A stretch of 57,387 nt of DNA from an uncultured Prevotella sp. (GTDB lineage Bacteria > Bacteroidota > Bacteroidia > Bacteroidales > Bacteroidaceae): positions 1 through 57,387 of the forward strand of contig CAKZVT010000009.1 in the NCBI GenBank assembly GCA_937922435.1, given 5' to 3'. Positions 40,501 to 50,027 of the stretch are shown here, piece after piece. How positions within the stretch are numbered: the first letter of the stretch is position 1; every line of letters begins with the position of its first letter. A model generated the notes under the pieces. The model searched no databases. It was not told the DNA's origin and saw nothing but the letters and a program-made list of their open reading frames with translations. Position numbers and translations under genes: made by a program.

Positions 40501-41247
40501 ATGGGATTATTATCAGGTAAGACCGCCCTCATAACAGGAGCGGCACGCGGTATCGGAAAAGCTATCGCGCTGAAATTCGCCGAAGAAGGCGCAAACATTG
40601 CATTCACCGACCTCGTTATCGACGAGAACGGAAAGGCTACCGAAGCTGAAATCGCTGCGAAAGGCGTAAAAGCAAAAGGCTATGCAAGCAACGCCGCAGA
40701 CTTCGCACAGACCGCTGAAGTTGTAAACCAGGTAAAAGAGGACTTTGGTTCTATCGACATTCTTGTAAATAATGCAGGAATAACGAAAGACGGCCTTATG
40801 ATGCGTATGACCGAGGCGCAGTGGGATGCCGTCATTGCCGTTAACCTGAAATCGGCTTTCAACTTCATACACGCCTGCACCCCTATCATGATGCGCCAAA
40901 AGAGCGGAAGCATCATCAACATGGCATCTGTAGTAGGCGTACACGGCAACGCCGGACAGTGCAACTATGCGGCATCAAAAGCCGGCCTTATCGCCCTTGC
41001 GAAGAGCATAGGACAAGAGATTGGTTCACGTGGCATTCGCGCAAACGCCATCGCTCCTGGATTCATTGAAACTGCAATGACACAGGCACTTCCCGACAAC
41101 ATACGCAAGGAGTGGATACAGAAGATTCCTCTGCGCCGCGCAGGTCAAGTGGAAGACATTGCGAATGTAGCAACATTCCTCGCATCCGACCTGTCTTCGT
41201 ATGTAACCGGACAGGTAATCCAGGTTGACGGCGGAATGAACATGTAA
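40501..41247 (+). CDS. fabG: 3-oxoacyl-ACP reductase
   Basis: A 248-residue short-chain dehydrogenase that reduces 3-oxoacyl-ACP with NADPH in fatty acid elongation. Cofactor motif ITGAARGIGKAIALKFAEEGANI (~residues 9-31), NNAGITKDGLMMRM (~90), catalytic Ser ~143, Tyr ~156 and Lys ~160 in MASVVGVHGNAGQCNYAASKAG, and C-terminal YVTGQVIQVDGGMNM. All FabG hallmarks match. It lies 84 bases after the TetR gene, which may control it. Confidence 0.93.
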   Translation: MGLLSGKTALITGAARGIGKAIALKFAEEGANIAFTDLVIDENGKATEAEIAAKGVKAKGYASNAADFAQTAEVVNQVKEDFGSIDILVNNAGITKDGLMMRMTEAQWDAVIAVNLKSAFNFIHACTPIMMRQKSGSIINMASVVGVHGNAGQCNYAASKAGLIALAKSIGQEIGSRGIRANAIAPGFIETAMTQALPDNIRKEWIQKIPLRRAGQVEDIANVATFLASDLSSYVTGQVIQVDGGMNM

Positions 41248-41260
41248 CAAACAAATTAAA

Positions 41261-41336
41261 AATGAAAAATTAAAAATGAATAATCGGGCTGACGCTGAGA
41301 ATGCGGCACGGCATTATTCATTTTTAATTTTTCATT
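41261..41336. repeat. Fold-back cassette, AATGAAAAATTAAAAATGAA word
   Basis: Arms 41261-41284 and 41313-41336 are perfectly complementary over 24 bases, 28-base loop; an extra CATTTTTC unit lies outside the right arm. Between the co-oriented fabG and pseudouridine synthase genes. Confidence 0.85.
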
Positions 41337-41351
41337 ATTCATTTTTCATTT

Positions 41352-42032
41352 ATGAACGTCGTTTACGAAGACAACCACATCATTATCGTAAGCAAGCGCA
41401 GCGGTGAAATTGTGCAAGGTGACAAAACCGGCGACCGCACGCTAGCAGACGATGTAAAAGCATATATCAAAGAAAAATACGCCAAACCAGGAAACGTGTT
41501 CCTTGGCGTGGCGCATAGGCTTGACCGCCCAGTATGGGGGCTTGTTGTCTTCGCGAAGACATCAAAAGCCCTAACAAGGCTGAACGAAATGTTCCGCAAC
41601 GGCGACGTGCGGAAAACATATTGGGCTATATGCCAAAACCAGCCCGAAGCGTCGGAAGCGACACTTACCCACTGGCTTACACGCAACGAAAAGCAGAACA
41701 AGAGCTACGCTTACGACCATGAAGTGCCGGGAGCGAAAAAGGCCGTATTACATTATAATGTAATTGGCCGCTCCGAAAGGTACACATTAGTTGAAGTAGA
41801 ACTGATGACCGGCCGCCACCATCAAATACGCTGCCAGTTGGCAAAAATCGGATGCCCAATCAAAGGCGACTTGAAATATGGCGCACGCCGCAGCAATCCC
41901 GACGGAAGCATATCGCTGCTGGCACGCAAAGTAGAATTCATACATCCTGTCTCAAAAGAACCTATAAGCATCGTCAGCCCGATACCTGAAGACAACCTAT
42001 GGCGTGAAATCACAGCACAAACTTTTTCATAA
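41352..42032 (+). CDS. RluA-family pseudouridine synthase
   Basis: A 226-residue RNA pseudouridine synthase. Catalytic Asp in VAHRLDRPVWGLVVFAKTSKAL (~residues 56-76), LVEVELMTGRHHQIRCQLAKIGCPIKGDLKYGA. No S4 domain, so it belongs to the RluA/TruC-like short group; the target (rRNA or tRNA) is not decidable here. Its ATG follows the right arm of a fold-back by a few bases. Confidence 0.9.
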   Translation: MNVVYEDNHIIIVSKRSGEIVQGDKTGDRTLADDVKAYIKEKYAKPGNVFLGVAHRLDRPVWGLVVFAKTSKALTRLNEMFRNGDVRKTYWAICQNQPEASEATLTHWLTRNEKQNKSYAYDHEVPGAKKAVLHYNVIGRSERYTLVEVELMTGRHHQIRCQLAKIGCPIKGDLKYGARRSNPDGSISLLARKVEFIHPVSKEPISIVSPIPEDNLWREITAQTFS

Positions 42033-42221
42033 CCACAAAGCAGAAGGCCATAAAGCCTATCGCCACAATTGCACCTTATCCTGAAAACACACAAGAAATA
42101 CATACACAATAAAAAATACAAAGAAAAAGCCGCACTGTCTTATTTTTGTTGGCAAAACGTTTTTCTTTTTCCGAAATAATTGCTTACTTTGCATATAAGT
42201 ACACTAAAACCAAATAAATCC

Positions 42222-45200
42222 GTGCAAAGAAAGAAATTGCTGAAATGGGGAGTCGGCATAGTACTGACACCTATTTTACTGTTCATCATATTAGCCGTGC
42301 TTTTTTACCTGCCACCAATACAAAACTGGCTGGTAAAGCAAGTGACGCATTATGCGTCAAAGCAGACCGGTATGGAAATATCCATAGAACGCGTCAAATT
42401 GGCATTTCCACTTGACCTGTGCGTAAAAGGCTTCGAGATGCTGCAGCCTAACGACTCGCTACAGCAACGTGATACCATAGCCGACGTTAAAAGCCTCATC
42501 GTAGACGTACAACTCTGGCCGTTACTGAAAGGAGACGTTGAGATTGACGCGCTGGAGTTCAAAGATGTCAAACTAAACACGGCAGACTTTGTTAGTTCCG
42601 CCAAAGTAAAGGGTAAAATAGGACGCCTCTACTTGCAAAGCCATGGCATAAGCCTCGGGAAAGAAACGGTAAGGATTAACGAAGCTGCACTTGCCGACGC
42701 CACCGTAAACATAGAATTGAGCGACACTGTGCCACCCGACACATCAACGACAAAAACCAACTGGAAAATAAAAGTTGACAAGCTCGACATATCAAAGACG
42801 GGAATAACAGTGCACATGCCTGGCGACACGCTGCAAATAGCCGCATATCTTGGCAAGACAGAAGCACGGGGCGGATACTTCGACCTGTATTCCGGGGCAT
42901 ACAATGTGGAACGACTTGCCTTGGCCGACGGCCAACTGGCCTACGACAACAACTTCGCACAGCCCACCGACGGGCTTGACCCAAACCACATTGCCCTCTC
43001 TGACGTAAGCATCAGACTTGACTCTGTTTACTTCCGCTCGCCCGACATGAGGCTTAACTTACGCGAATGTGCATTCAAGGAGAAGAGCGGCATCACCGTG
43101 GAAAGCATAGCCGGTACGGTAAGCATGGACTCAGTAAGGCTTACCGTACCGTCAATCACCCTGCGCACACCCGACTCTTACCTTACGGCAAAAGTAACGA
43201 TGGACACCGACGCGTTCGACGAGGCGCACCCCGGCAGGCTCTACATCGACACGGAATGCGCCATAGGCAAGCAAGACATAATGCGCTTCATGGGCGACAT
43301 GCCTACAGGTTTCGTGCGCCGCTGGCCCAACCATCCACTAAGCATGAAAGCCGTTGCAACGGGAAACATGAGGCAGTTGAACATAGGAGGCGTAAACATA
43401 AAGCTGCCTTCGGCGTTCAACATAAACATAAACGGTACGGCCGGCAACCTGACCGACACCGACAGGCTTACAGCCAAAGTAAAACTTGACGCAAATACTT
43501 ACGACCTCGGCTTCATTAACGAGCTGCTAAAGGCACAAGGCACGCCTGTTAAAATACCACGGAATATCGAGCTGAAAGGCAATATTGGCATCACCGGCAA
43601 CATATACAACGCCGACCTGACAGCAACGGAAGGCGGTGGTAGCATAAAGGCAAAAGGGCACCTGAACAGGAAAAGCATGAGCTACGATGCATCGATATTG
43701 GCCGAAAACCTGAAAACGAGCCATCTTATAACCATCGATAGCATAGGCGACTTCAGCGGACACGCCACGGTGAAAGGCTCTGGCACAAACTTGATGTCAC
43801 GACGGACAAAACTGACCGCAAGCGCGAACATCAACAAATTCAGTATTGGAGCGTACAACCTTGACAGCATCAGCCTGAAAGCCGACATGGCGGATGGCAA
43901 GACATACGCTGAATTGAGCAGTGAAAACCCTTTGGCTAAAGGCAACATATCATTGACAGCACTGCTCGACAAAAAGATGATACGCTCAACATTGACGGCC
44001 GACGTGGCACATGCCGACTGGTACGGACTTCAACTTACAGAATCGCCTCTGGCAACATCGCTGCGTTGCCGTGTCGACGTTGGCACAGACATGAAATCCA
44101 TGCTGGAAATAAGCGGCATGATTAACGACCTCACGATAGCCGCCGATTCTGGAAAAACTTACCGCCCTGACGACTTACTCATAGACATTCTGACAAGCCG
44201 TGACACAACACACTTTGTAGCTGAATGCGGAGACTTCAGACTTCATTTCAACGGGAAAGGCGGATACAAGATGATACTGGACAAGGCAGGAGCATTCGCC
44301 CAAGAACTGTCAGCTGAACTGAAAAACAAACAGATAAATGTTCCAGAGCTACGGAAGAAGCTGCCATTGGCACAACTATACCTTAGCACTGGAAAAGACA
44401 ATCCACTCAGCCGATTCATTGCGAGAAAAGGCTTTACGTTCCAAGATGCCGACGTTGACATATCGTCGTCGCCTGTCCTCGGCCTAAACGGAAAAGTAGA
44501 ATTGCTAAAGCTTCAAAACAGCACTATAACCCTCGACACCATACGCTTCAACATTGTCTCTGACTCTACAAACTGCACATACAACGCACAAGTCAGAAAC
44601 AACAGGAAAAACAAGCAGTATGTATTCAATGCGCTGCTCGACGGATACATATTCGGGAAAGGCTCTGGAGCAAACATCAGGTTCTACGATGCGCAAGACA
44701 GCCTCGGAGTAAAGCTCGGCATGGAGGCTTCAATGGAAGAGCACGGCATCAAGGTACACATGTTGACCGACAACCCGATACTCGGCTACAAGAAGTTCAA
44801 AGTGAATGAAGACAACTTCCTGTACATGGGGGCCGACCGCCGCGTATCTGCCAAACTGCAGCTTACCGCCGACGACGGAACGGGAGTACATATATATTCA
44901 GACGACGAAAACACAGAAGCCCTGCAAGACCTAACCATCGGACTGAACAAGTTTGACTTGGAGAAAGTTCTTTCCGTAGTACCGTACATGCCCGACATAA
45001 CCGGAATAATGAACGGCGACTTCCATATCGTACAGACCAAGGACGCCCTATCGCTTTCCTCGTCAATGTCCATCGACAAGATGACTTACGAACGCAGCCG
45101 CATGGGCGACATCAGCACTGAATTCGTCTACATGCCGCAGAGCGACGGCACCCACACTCTCGACGGAGTACTTAGCTGCAATGACAAGCAAGTTGCAGAA

Positions 45201-46829
45201 TTAAGCGGAACTTATAAATCGGAAGAAAGCGACCTCGACGCCCAGCTAAGGATGACACGCATGCCTGTGCGCCTGCTCAACGGGTTCATCCCTGACAGGA
45301 TAATACGCCTTACCGGATACGCCAACGGCGAACTGGCCGTGCAAGGTTCGCTTGACAAACCGCGCATAAACGGCGAACTGAAATTCGACTCATGCTATAT
45401 GCGCAGCGCACAATACGGTGTGAAGATGCGGTGGAGCGACAAACCTGTACGCATTGTCGGCAGCAACCTCCTGTTCGAGGACTTCAAAATGTACGCCAAC
45501 AATGACAACCCGTTGACACTCAACGGAAATGTTGACTTCTCCGACATGAGCAACATGAACATGAACCTGAGCATGGTGGCACGCAACTGCCAGGTAATCG
45601 ATTCCAAGGAAAACCGCCGCAGCATAGCCTTCGGCAAGGCGTTCGTCGACTTCTTCGCCACAATGAAAGGTCCGATGGAGCGTCTTGAAATGTTAGGAAG
45701 GCTCGATGTTCTCGGCTCTACCGACATGTCATACATTTTACGTGATACGCCACTGTCAACCGACAACCGCATGGACGAACTCGTAAAGTTTGTCAACTTT
45801 GAAGATACTACCGCCGCCGTAGTGGAGCACCAGCCCATATCCGGCTTCAAGATGGATTTGACGATGAACGTGGCACAAGGCGCACACGTAATGTGTTACC
45901 TGAATGACGACCACTCAAACTACATCGACATTATGGGCGGAGGCAGCCTAAGGCTGCAATACGGGCTTACCGGCGACATGCGCCTGACCGGGCGTTACAC
46001 TCTTGAGAACGGCGTAATGAAATACTCATTGCCTGTCATACCGCTCAAAACATTCACCATACAGGACGGCAGCTACATTGAATTCACCGGCGACCCGATG
46101 AACCCAAGGCTTAATATCACCGCCACCGAGCGGACAAAGGCCAACGTGTCGTCAGGAGACAGCGGCGAGGGGCGCACGGTGGAGTTCGATTGCGGTGTCA
46201 TCATAACAAAAACCTTGTCAGACATGGGCCTTGAGTTCACCATAAGCGCACCTGAAGACATGACGCTCAACACCGAGCTACAGTCGATGAGCGTGGAGCA
46301 GCGCGGCAAGATAGCGGTTACAATGCTTACCACAGGAATGTACCTTGCAAGCGGCAATACGAGCAAGTTCTCGATGAACAACGCGCTCAACTCTTTCCTG
46401 CAAAGCGAAATCAACAACATAACCGGCAGCGCACTGCGTTCGCTCGACTTGAGTTTCGGTATGGACAATTCGACCGACGCAAGCGGAAGCACACACACGG
46501 ACTACTCGTTCAAGTTCTCAAAACGCTTCTGGAACAACCGCATGAAGATTGTCGTAGGAGGCAAGGTATCCACCGGCCCCGACGTTGCCAACCAGAATGA
46601 ATCGTTCTTCGACAACGTGACACTTGAATACCGTCTCGGCGAATCGTCAGACAAGTACCTGAAACTGTATTACGACAACAACTCTTACGACTGGCTTGAA
46701 GGCACCGTGCGCGAATACGGCGCAGGCTTCATCTGGCGCCGCAGCCTGCAACACTTCAAGGACATATTCAGTTTCGGGAAAAAGAAAGTGGCCCTGCCTG
46801 CCGACTCAACTAAAAACAAAAAACAATGA
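42222..46829 (+). CDS. TamB-like translocation and assembly protein
   Basis: A ~1535-residue protein with an N-terminal inner-membrane helix (WGVGIVLTPILLFIILAVLFYLP) and a very long beta-helical periplasmic body of repeating AsmA/TamB-like strands. The DUF490/TamB domain with GYANGELAVQGSLDKPRINGELKF and the C-terminal LEYRLGESSDKYLKLYYDN region are seen. Bridges inner and outer membranes and is thought to move lipids or assist barrel assembly. GTG 42222 was chosen because the putative -7 region (TTACTTTG, 42183-42190) lies downstream of an earlier TTG at 42180. Stop overlaps tamL by four bases. Confidence 0.85.
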   Translation: MQRKKLLKWGVGIVLTPILLFIILAVLFYLPPIQNWLVKQVTHYASKQTGMEISIERVKLAFPLDLCVKGFEMLQPNDSLQQRDTIADVKSLIVDVQLWPLLKGDVEIDALEFKDVKLNTADFVSSAKVKGKIGRLYLQSHGISLGKETVRINEAALADATVNIELSDTVPPDTSTTKTNWKIKVDKLDISKTGITVHMPGDTLQIAAYLGKTEARGGYFDLYSGAYNVERLALADGQLAYDNNFAQPTDGLDPNHIALSDVSIRLDSVYFRSPDMRLNLRECAFKEKSGITVESIAGTVSMDSVRLTVPSITLRTPDSYLTAKVTMDTDAFDEAHPGRLYIDTECAIGKQDIMRFMGDMPTGFVRRWPNHPLSMKAVATGNMRQLNIGGVNIKLPSAFNININGTAGNLTDTDRLTAKVKLDANTYDLGFINELLKAQGTPVKIPRNIELKGNIGITGNIYNADLTATEGGGSIKAKGHLNRKSMSYDASILAENLKTSHLITIDSIGDFSGHATVKGSGTNLMSRRTKLTASANINKFSIGAYNLDSISLKADMADGKTYAELSSENPLAKGNISLTALLDKKMIRSTLTADVAHADWYGLQLTESPLATSLRCRVDVGTDMKSMLEISGMINDLTIAADSGKTYRPDDLLIDILTSRDTTHFVAECGDFRLHFNGKGGYKMILDKAGAFAQELSAELKNKQINVPELRKKLPLAQLYLSTGKDNPLSRFIARKGFTFQDADVDISSSPVLGLNGKVELLKLQNSTITLDTIRFNIVSDSTNCTYNAQVRNNRKNKQYVFNALLDGYIFGKGSGANIRFYDAQDSLGVKLGMEASMEEHGIKVHMLTDNPILGYKKFKVNEDNFLYMGADRRVSAKLQLTADDGTGVHIYSDDENTEALQDLTIGLNKFDLEKVLSVVPYMPDITGIMNGDFHIVQTKDALSLSSSMSIDKMTYERSRMGDISTEFVYMPQSDGTHTLDGVLSCNDKQVAELSGTYKSEESDLDAQLRMTRMPVRLLNGFIPDRIIRLTGYANGELAVQGSLDKPRINGELKFDSCYMRSAQYGVKMRWSDKPVRIVGSNLLFEDFKMYANNDNPLTLNGNVDFSDMSNMNMNLSMVARNCQVIDSKENRRSIAFGKAFVDFFATMKGPMERLEMLGRLDVLGSTDMSYILRDTPLSTDNRMDELVKFVNFEDTTAAVVEHQPISGFKMDLTMNVAQGAHVMCYLNDDHSNYIDIMGGGSLRLQYGLTGDMRLTGRYTLENGVMKYSLPVIPLKTFTIQDGSYIEFTGDPMNPRLNITATERTKANVSSGDSGEGRTVEFDCGVIITKTLSDMGLEFTISAPEDMTLNTELQSMSVEQRGKIAVTMLTTGMYLASGNTSKFSMNNALNSFLQSEINNITGSALRSLDLSFGMDNSTDASGSTHTDYSFKFSKRFWNNRMKIVVGGKVSTGPDVANQNESFFDNVTLEYRLGESSDKYLKLYYDNNSYDWLEGTVREYGAGFIWRRSLQHFKDIFSFGKKKVALPADSTKNKKQ

Positions 46830-49210
46830 CATACAATATAAACGTACCAATCTTTATAATGCGCATGATTTCAGCCTTCCGCAAAACAACGGTTAAAGGC
46901 GGCCTGCTGGCAGTCGCCGCCGCCACAATATTTGCGTCATGCTCTACAACAAAGAACCTCCGCGAAGGCGAACAATTATTCATCGGACTTGAAAAAATAG
47001 AATATACCAACTTCGCTGAAGACAGCATAGGCAAGACGGAAGCCGAGCACTTTTCCACCACGAAAGAAGAAGTTGAGTCGTCATTAGCCACCGCACCCAA
47101 CGGCGCACTCTTCGGCAGCTCCTACTACCGCACACCATTCCCCTACGGATTGTGGATATGGAACGCCTTTTCGGGCTCGAAGAACAAGATTGCCAAATGG
47201 ATAACAAAGACTTTCGGCAAAGCCCCCGTACTGATGAGACAGGTCAATCCGGAGCTGCGTGCATCAGTGGCGCAGTCTGTATTGCAGAACCACGGCTACC
47301 TTAACGGCAAAGTCAGCTACAAAGTCATAGAGCAGAAGAACCCAAAGAAGGCGAAGATTGGCTACACTGTCGACTTCGGGAGGCTTTTCACCATAGACAC
47401 GCTTGAATACATCGACTTTCCAGATGCAGCCGACAGCCTCATCAACCTGTCAAAAGACGAAACCCTGCTCAAGCCCGGCGCGCCGCTTGACGCAGCCGTG
47501 ATGGACGCCGAGCGCACACGCCTGTCCAACATTTTCCGCAACAACGGATATTACTTTTACCAGCCGAGTTTCGCCTCATACCTTGCCGACACCATCGCCG
47601 AGCCGGGCAAAGCCAAGCTGCGCCTGCAACTGGCGGCCAACCTTCCGTCGGTAGTAAAGCGCAAATGGCATATCGGGAAAATACGCATAAACCTGCGAAA
47701 GCAGTTCATAGAAGAACTGAAAGACTCTTTCAGCCACCGCTATTTCGCCGTAAAATTCAACGGCAAGCGCCCCCCTATCCGCCCGAGAATCATACTGGCC
47801 GACCTGAAGCTGCGCCCCCGGCAGCTGTTCAACTACGACAAGTACATCGAGTCGGCCAACAAAATCAACGGCTCGGGGCTGTTCAGTTCGGCGGAGTTCA
47901 CGTTCACTCCGCGCGACACCACGGGACGCAGCGACACACTGGACGTAGACCTTACGTGCACGTTCGGCAAGCCATACGACTTCTACATAGAGACAAACTA
48001 CCGCAACAAAATCAACGGCCGACACGGCCCGGAGCTGGTAATAGGTTTCACCAAGCGCAACGCCTTCCGCGGAGGGGAGAAACTTGACGTCAACCTGCAC
48101 GGCTCTTACGAATGGGAACAGGGCGGAAACGTCAACGGCTCGGGCGGCAACATGAACTCTTACGAATACGGACTCGACGCGTCAATCGAGTTTCCGCGCC
48201 TGGTCGTACCGTTCCTAAAGTTCCGGCGTAGGTTCTTCACTACGCCGTCCACCCACGCAAAGGTTGGCATGAACGTGCTCAACCGCCCCAACTACTTCAG
48301 GATGCACACTTTCTCGGCCGAATGGACATACACCTGGCAACGCTCCGACAAGTGGCGCCACGAGCTAAGTCCGCTCACGCTGAAATACCAGAAGCTCAAC
48401 CGCACCACGATGAAGTTTGACTCCATCCTCTACGCCAACCCTTACCTGCAAACGTCGATGCAGGACGTATTCATACCGAAGATACACTACACGCTGACAT
48501 ACAGCTCGAAGATGCGCAGCCGCAACCCGCTCGTATGGGAGACAACGCTCACCGAGTCGGGCAACATCCTGTCGCTGGGCTACATGGCGGCAGGCAACAA
48601 ATGGGGCGAGAAGAACAAGCAACTGTTCGAGAACCCTTACGCGCAATTCGTCAAGCTGGAGACCGACATAAGCAAGACGTGGCGGCTCGGTGAGAAGTCC
48701 GAACTTGTGGCACACGCCAACGCAGGCGTAATCTACTCATACGGCAACAGCGAAAGCGCACCATACAGCGAGCAATTCTACGTTGGCGGAGCCAACAGCA
48801 TAAGGGCGTTCGCCGTGCGCAGCATAGGCCCGGGCAGCTATACCACCGACGTGTCGCGCCTGTCGTACCTCGACCAGACGGGCGACATCAAACTGCAGCT
48901 GAACCTTGAATACCGCTTCAACCTCTTCGGCAGCCTCTACGGCGCTACGTTCATCGACGCGGGCAACGTGTGGGCGATGCGCGACGACGGTTACCGCCAC
49001 GGCGCACAGTTCAAGCTGAAGAACGTACTGAAGGAGATGGCGCTCGGCACGGGCGTCGGCATACGCTACGACCTCGACTTCCTCGTGCTGCGCCTCGACT
49101 GGGGCATCGGCCTGCACGTGCCTTACGAGACGGGCAAGAGCGGATTCTACAACATACCGAAGTTCAAGGACGGGCAGGCCATACACCTTGCCATCGGCTA
49201 TCCGTTCTGA
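46826..49210 (+). CDS. BamA/TamA-superfamily outer membrane lipoprotein (TamL-like)
   Basis: Up to 794 residues. Signal peptide with lipobox (VAAATIFASCSTTKN), POTRA-like region ~residues 95-400, and a 16-stranded barrel at the C-terminus ending in a terminal aromatic (IHLAIGYPF). The lipoprotein form of the TamA partner is characteristic of Bacteroidetes. ATG 46826 overlaps the tamB stop as ATGA; ATG 46865 would remove a poor signal-peptide lead (MTYNINVPIFIMR) and may be the true start. It partners the protein encoded just upstream. A strong terminator follows (49269-49303). Confidence 0.88.
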   Translation: MTYNINVPIFIMRMISAFRKTTVKGGLLAVAAATIFASCSTTKNLREGEQLFIGLEKIEYTNFAEDSIGKTEAEHFSTTKEEVESSLATAPNGALFGSSYYRTPFPYGLWIWNAFSGSKNKIAKWITKTFGKAPVLMRQVNPELRASVAQSVLQNHGYLNGKVSYKVIEQKNPKKAKIGYTVDFGRLFTIDTLEYIDFPDAADSLINLSKDETLLKPGAPLDAAVMDAERTRLSNIFRNNGYYFYQPSFASYLADTIAEPGKAKLRLQLAANLPSVVKRKWHIGKIRINLRKQFIEELKDSFSHRYFAVKFNGKRPPIRPRIILADLKLRPRQLFNYDKYIESANKINGSGLFSSAEFTFTPRDTTGRSDTLDVDLTCTFGKPYDFYIETNYRNKINGRHGPELVIGFTKRNAFRGGEKLDVNLHGSYEWEQGGNVNGSGGNMNSYEYGLDASIEFPRLVVPFLKFRRRFFTTPSTHAKVGMNVLNRPNYFRMHTFSAEWTYTWQRSDKWRHELSPLTLKYQKLNRTTMKFDSILYANPYLQTSMQDVFIPKIHYTLTYSSKMRSRNPLVWETTLTESGNILSLGYMAAGNKWGEKNKQLFENPYAQFVKLETDISKTWRLGEKSELVAHANAGVIYSYGNSESAPYSEQFYVGGANSIRAFAVRSIGPGSYTTDVSRLSYLDQTGDIKLQLNLEYRFNLFGSLYGATFIDAGNVWAMRDDGYRHGAQFKLKNVLKEMALGTGVGIRYDLDFLVLRLDWGIGLHVPYETGKSGFYNIPKFKDGQAIHLAIGYPF

Positions 49211-49268
49211 CATGTCGCACACGCAAAAGCCGTCCTTACGGCACGTTTCAGCCGTCCAAACCATACGT

Positions 49269-49303
49269 AAAGGCCGTCCAAACGATGCGTTTGGACGGCC
49301 TTT
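49269..49303 (+). terminator. Terminator of tamB-tamL
   Basis: AAAGGCCGTCCAAACG (49269-49284) and CGTTTGGACGGCCTTT (49288-49303) pair perfectly around ATG, then TCCAT. Core words are shared with the dispersed hairpin family. Confidence 0.75.
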
Positions 49304-49357
49304 TCCATCCGCACCAATAACACATTGGCAACTCATTGACTGCCAGCACATTACCCG

Positions 49358-49440
49358 AATGCCGCCTTTTGCACGGTAAAAGGCGGCATTTTGCGTTCTG
49401 ATTGACGGCCTTTTGGAAAGCGAAAGACCGCCTTTTAGGG
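49358..49440. repeat. AATGCCGCC hairpin with GCACGGT loop
   Basis: AATGCCGCCTTTT (49358-49370) and AAAAGGCGGCATT (49378-49390) pair around GCACGGT. A degenerate second hairpin (GACGGCCTTTTGGAAAGC) follows to 49440. Same loop as at 34614. Confidence 0.7.
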
Positions 49441-49572
49441 TTCATCCACAAACCTGTTGGATGGCTGGTAAAGGTCATTCCGTTTATGTCCTGCGGCAAG
49501 TCAGGCTGTCGGTAATGTGTTTTGGCGGATTTGCAATCATTAATAGAACATCAGTTCGGTATAAGAAACCAT

Positions 49573-49737
49573 CCTTTGTAGGGACATAATTAGCTTAATG
49601 CTGACCTTCGGTTCATTATGTCCGCACGTTCTGAAAGAACGTTTTTCATTTGCTACGCTTGGGTAATACGCCTCTTCGCGGCGTACGGACATAATGAACC
49701 GAAGGTCAGCATTAAGCTAATTATGTCCCTACAAAGG
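49573..49737. repeat. 165-bp element with 52-bp perfect inverted arms
   Basis: Arms 49573-49624 and 49686-49737 are perfectly complementary over 52 bases. Each arm itself contains GGACATAAT and ATTATGTCC, so that word occurs four times in alternating orientation (49582, 49615, 49687, 49720). The 61-base centre carries two further hairpins: ACGTTCT-GAA-AGAACGT followed by TTTT, and CGCC-TCTTCGC-GGCG. No reading frame of its own. Could be a miniature fold-back transposon or an invertible switch; perfect arm identity implies recent formation or gene conversion. Confidence 0.8.
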
Positions 49738-49922
49738 GTGTTTCCGCTGTTTGTGAAAAATAGAAGTTATGCCGAACTCACGTTAATAGACCTTGTATTT
49801 CATCCAAGAGGGTTGCGGACGAACCGTATCCAAGCCATGAACGGACAGCCCGTCGCAACGTCTTGTACGGATATTTTGGCTAATTATAGCCGCCAAAAGT
49901 TCACGGTTTTAACAAAAATGAG

Positions 49923-49930
49923 TATATTTG
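49923..49930 (+). promoter_or_regulatory. -7 box of the nucleotidyltransferase gene
   Basis: TATATTTG, 97 bases before the ATG; the -33 box is weak (TTCA). Confidence 0.4.
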
Positions 49931-50027
49931 CAAGTCATAAACAGCAACGGCTGGCGCAGCTTGCACGCCGGACGCCGCATACGGTTGGAAAACATTTCAT
50001 TTATATAAGGTATAAACACTAATTATC

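Larger units (their letters stand above)
49211..50027. other. 817-base region without genes but rich in repeats
   Basis: Contains a terminator hairpin (49269-49303), hairpins of the AAAAGGC family (49358-49440), a 165-bp nested palindromic element (49573-49737) and a -7 box TATATTTG (49923-49930) for the next gene. A reading frame 49618-50022 crosses the palindrome and is not credible. Confidence 0.65.

Noticed and set aside
49618..50022. 134-codon plus-strand frame
   Set aside because: It runs across the perfect palindrome and its centre, its residue pattern is not protein-like and no promoter or ribosome site precedes it.
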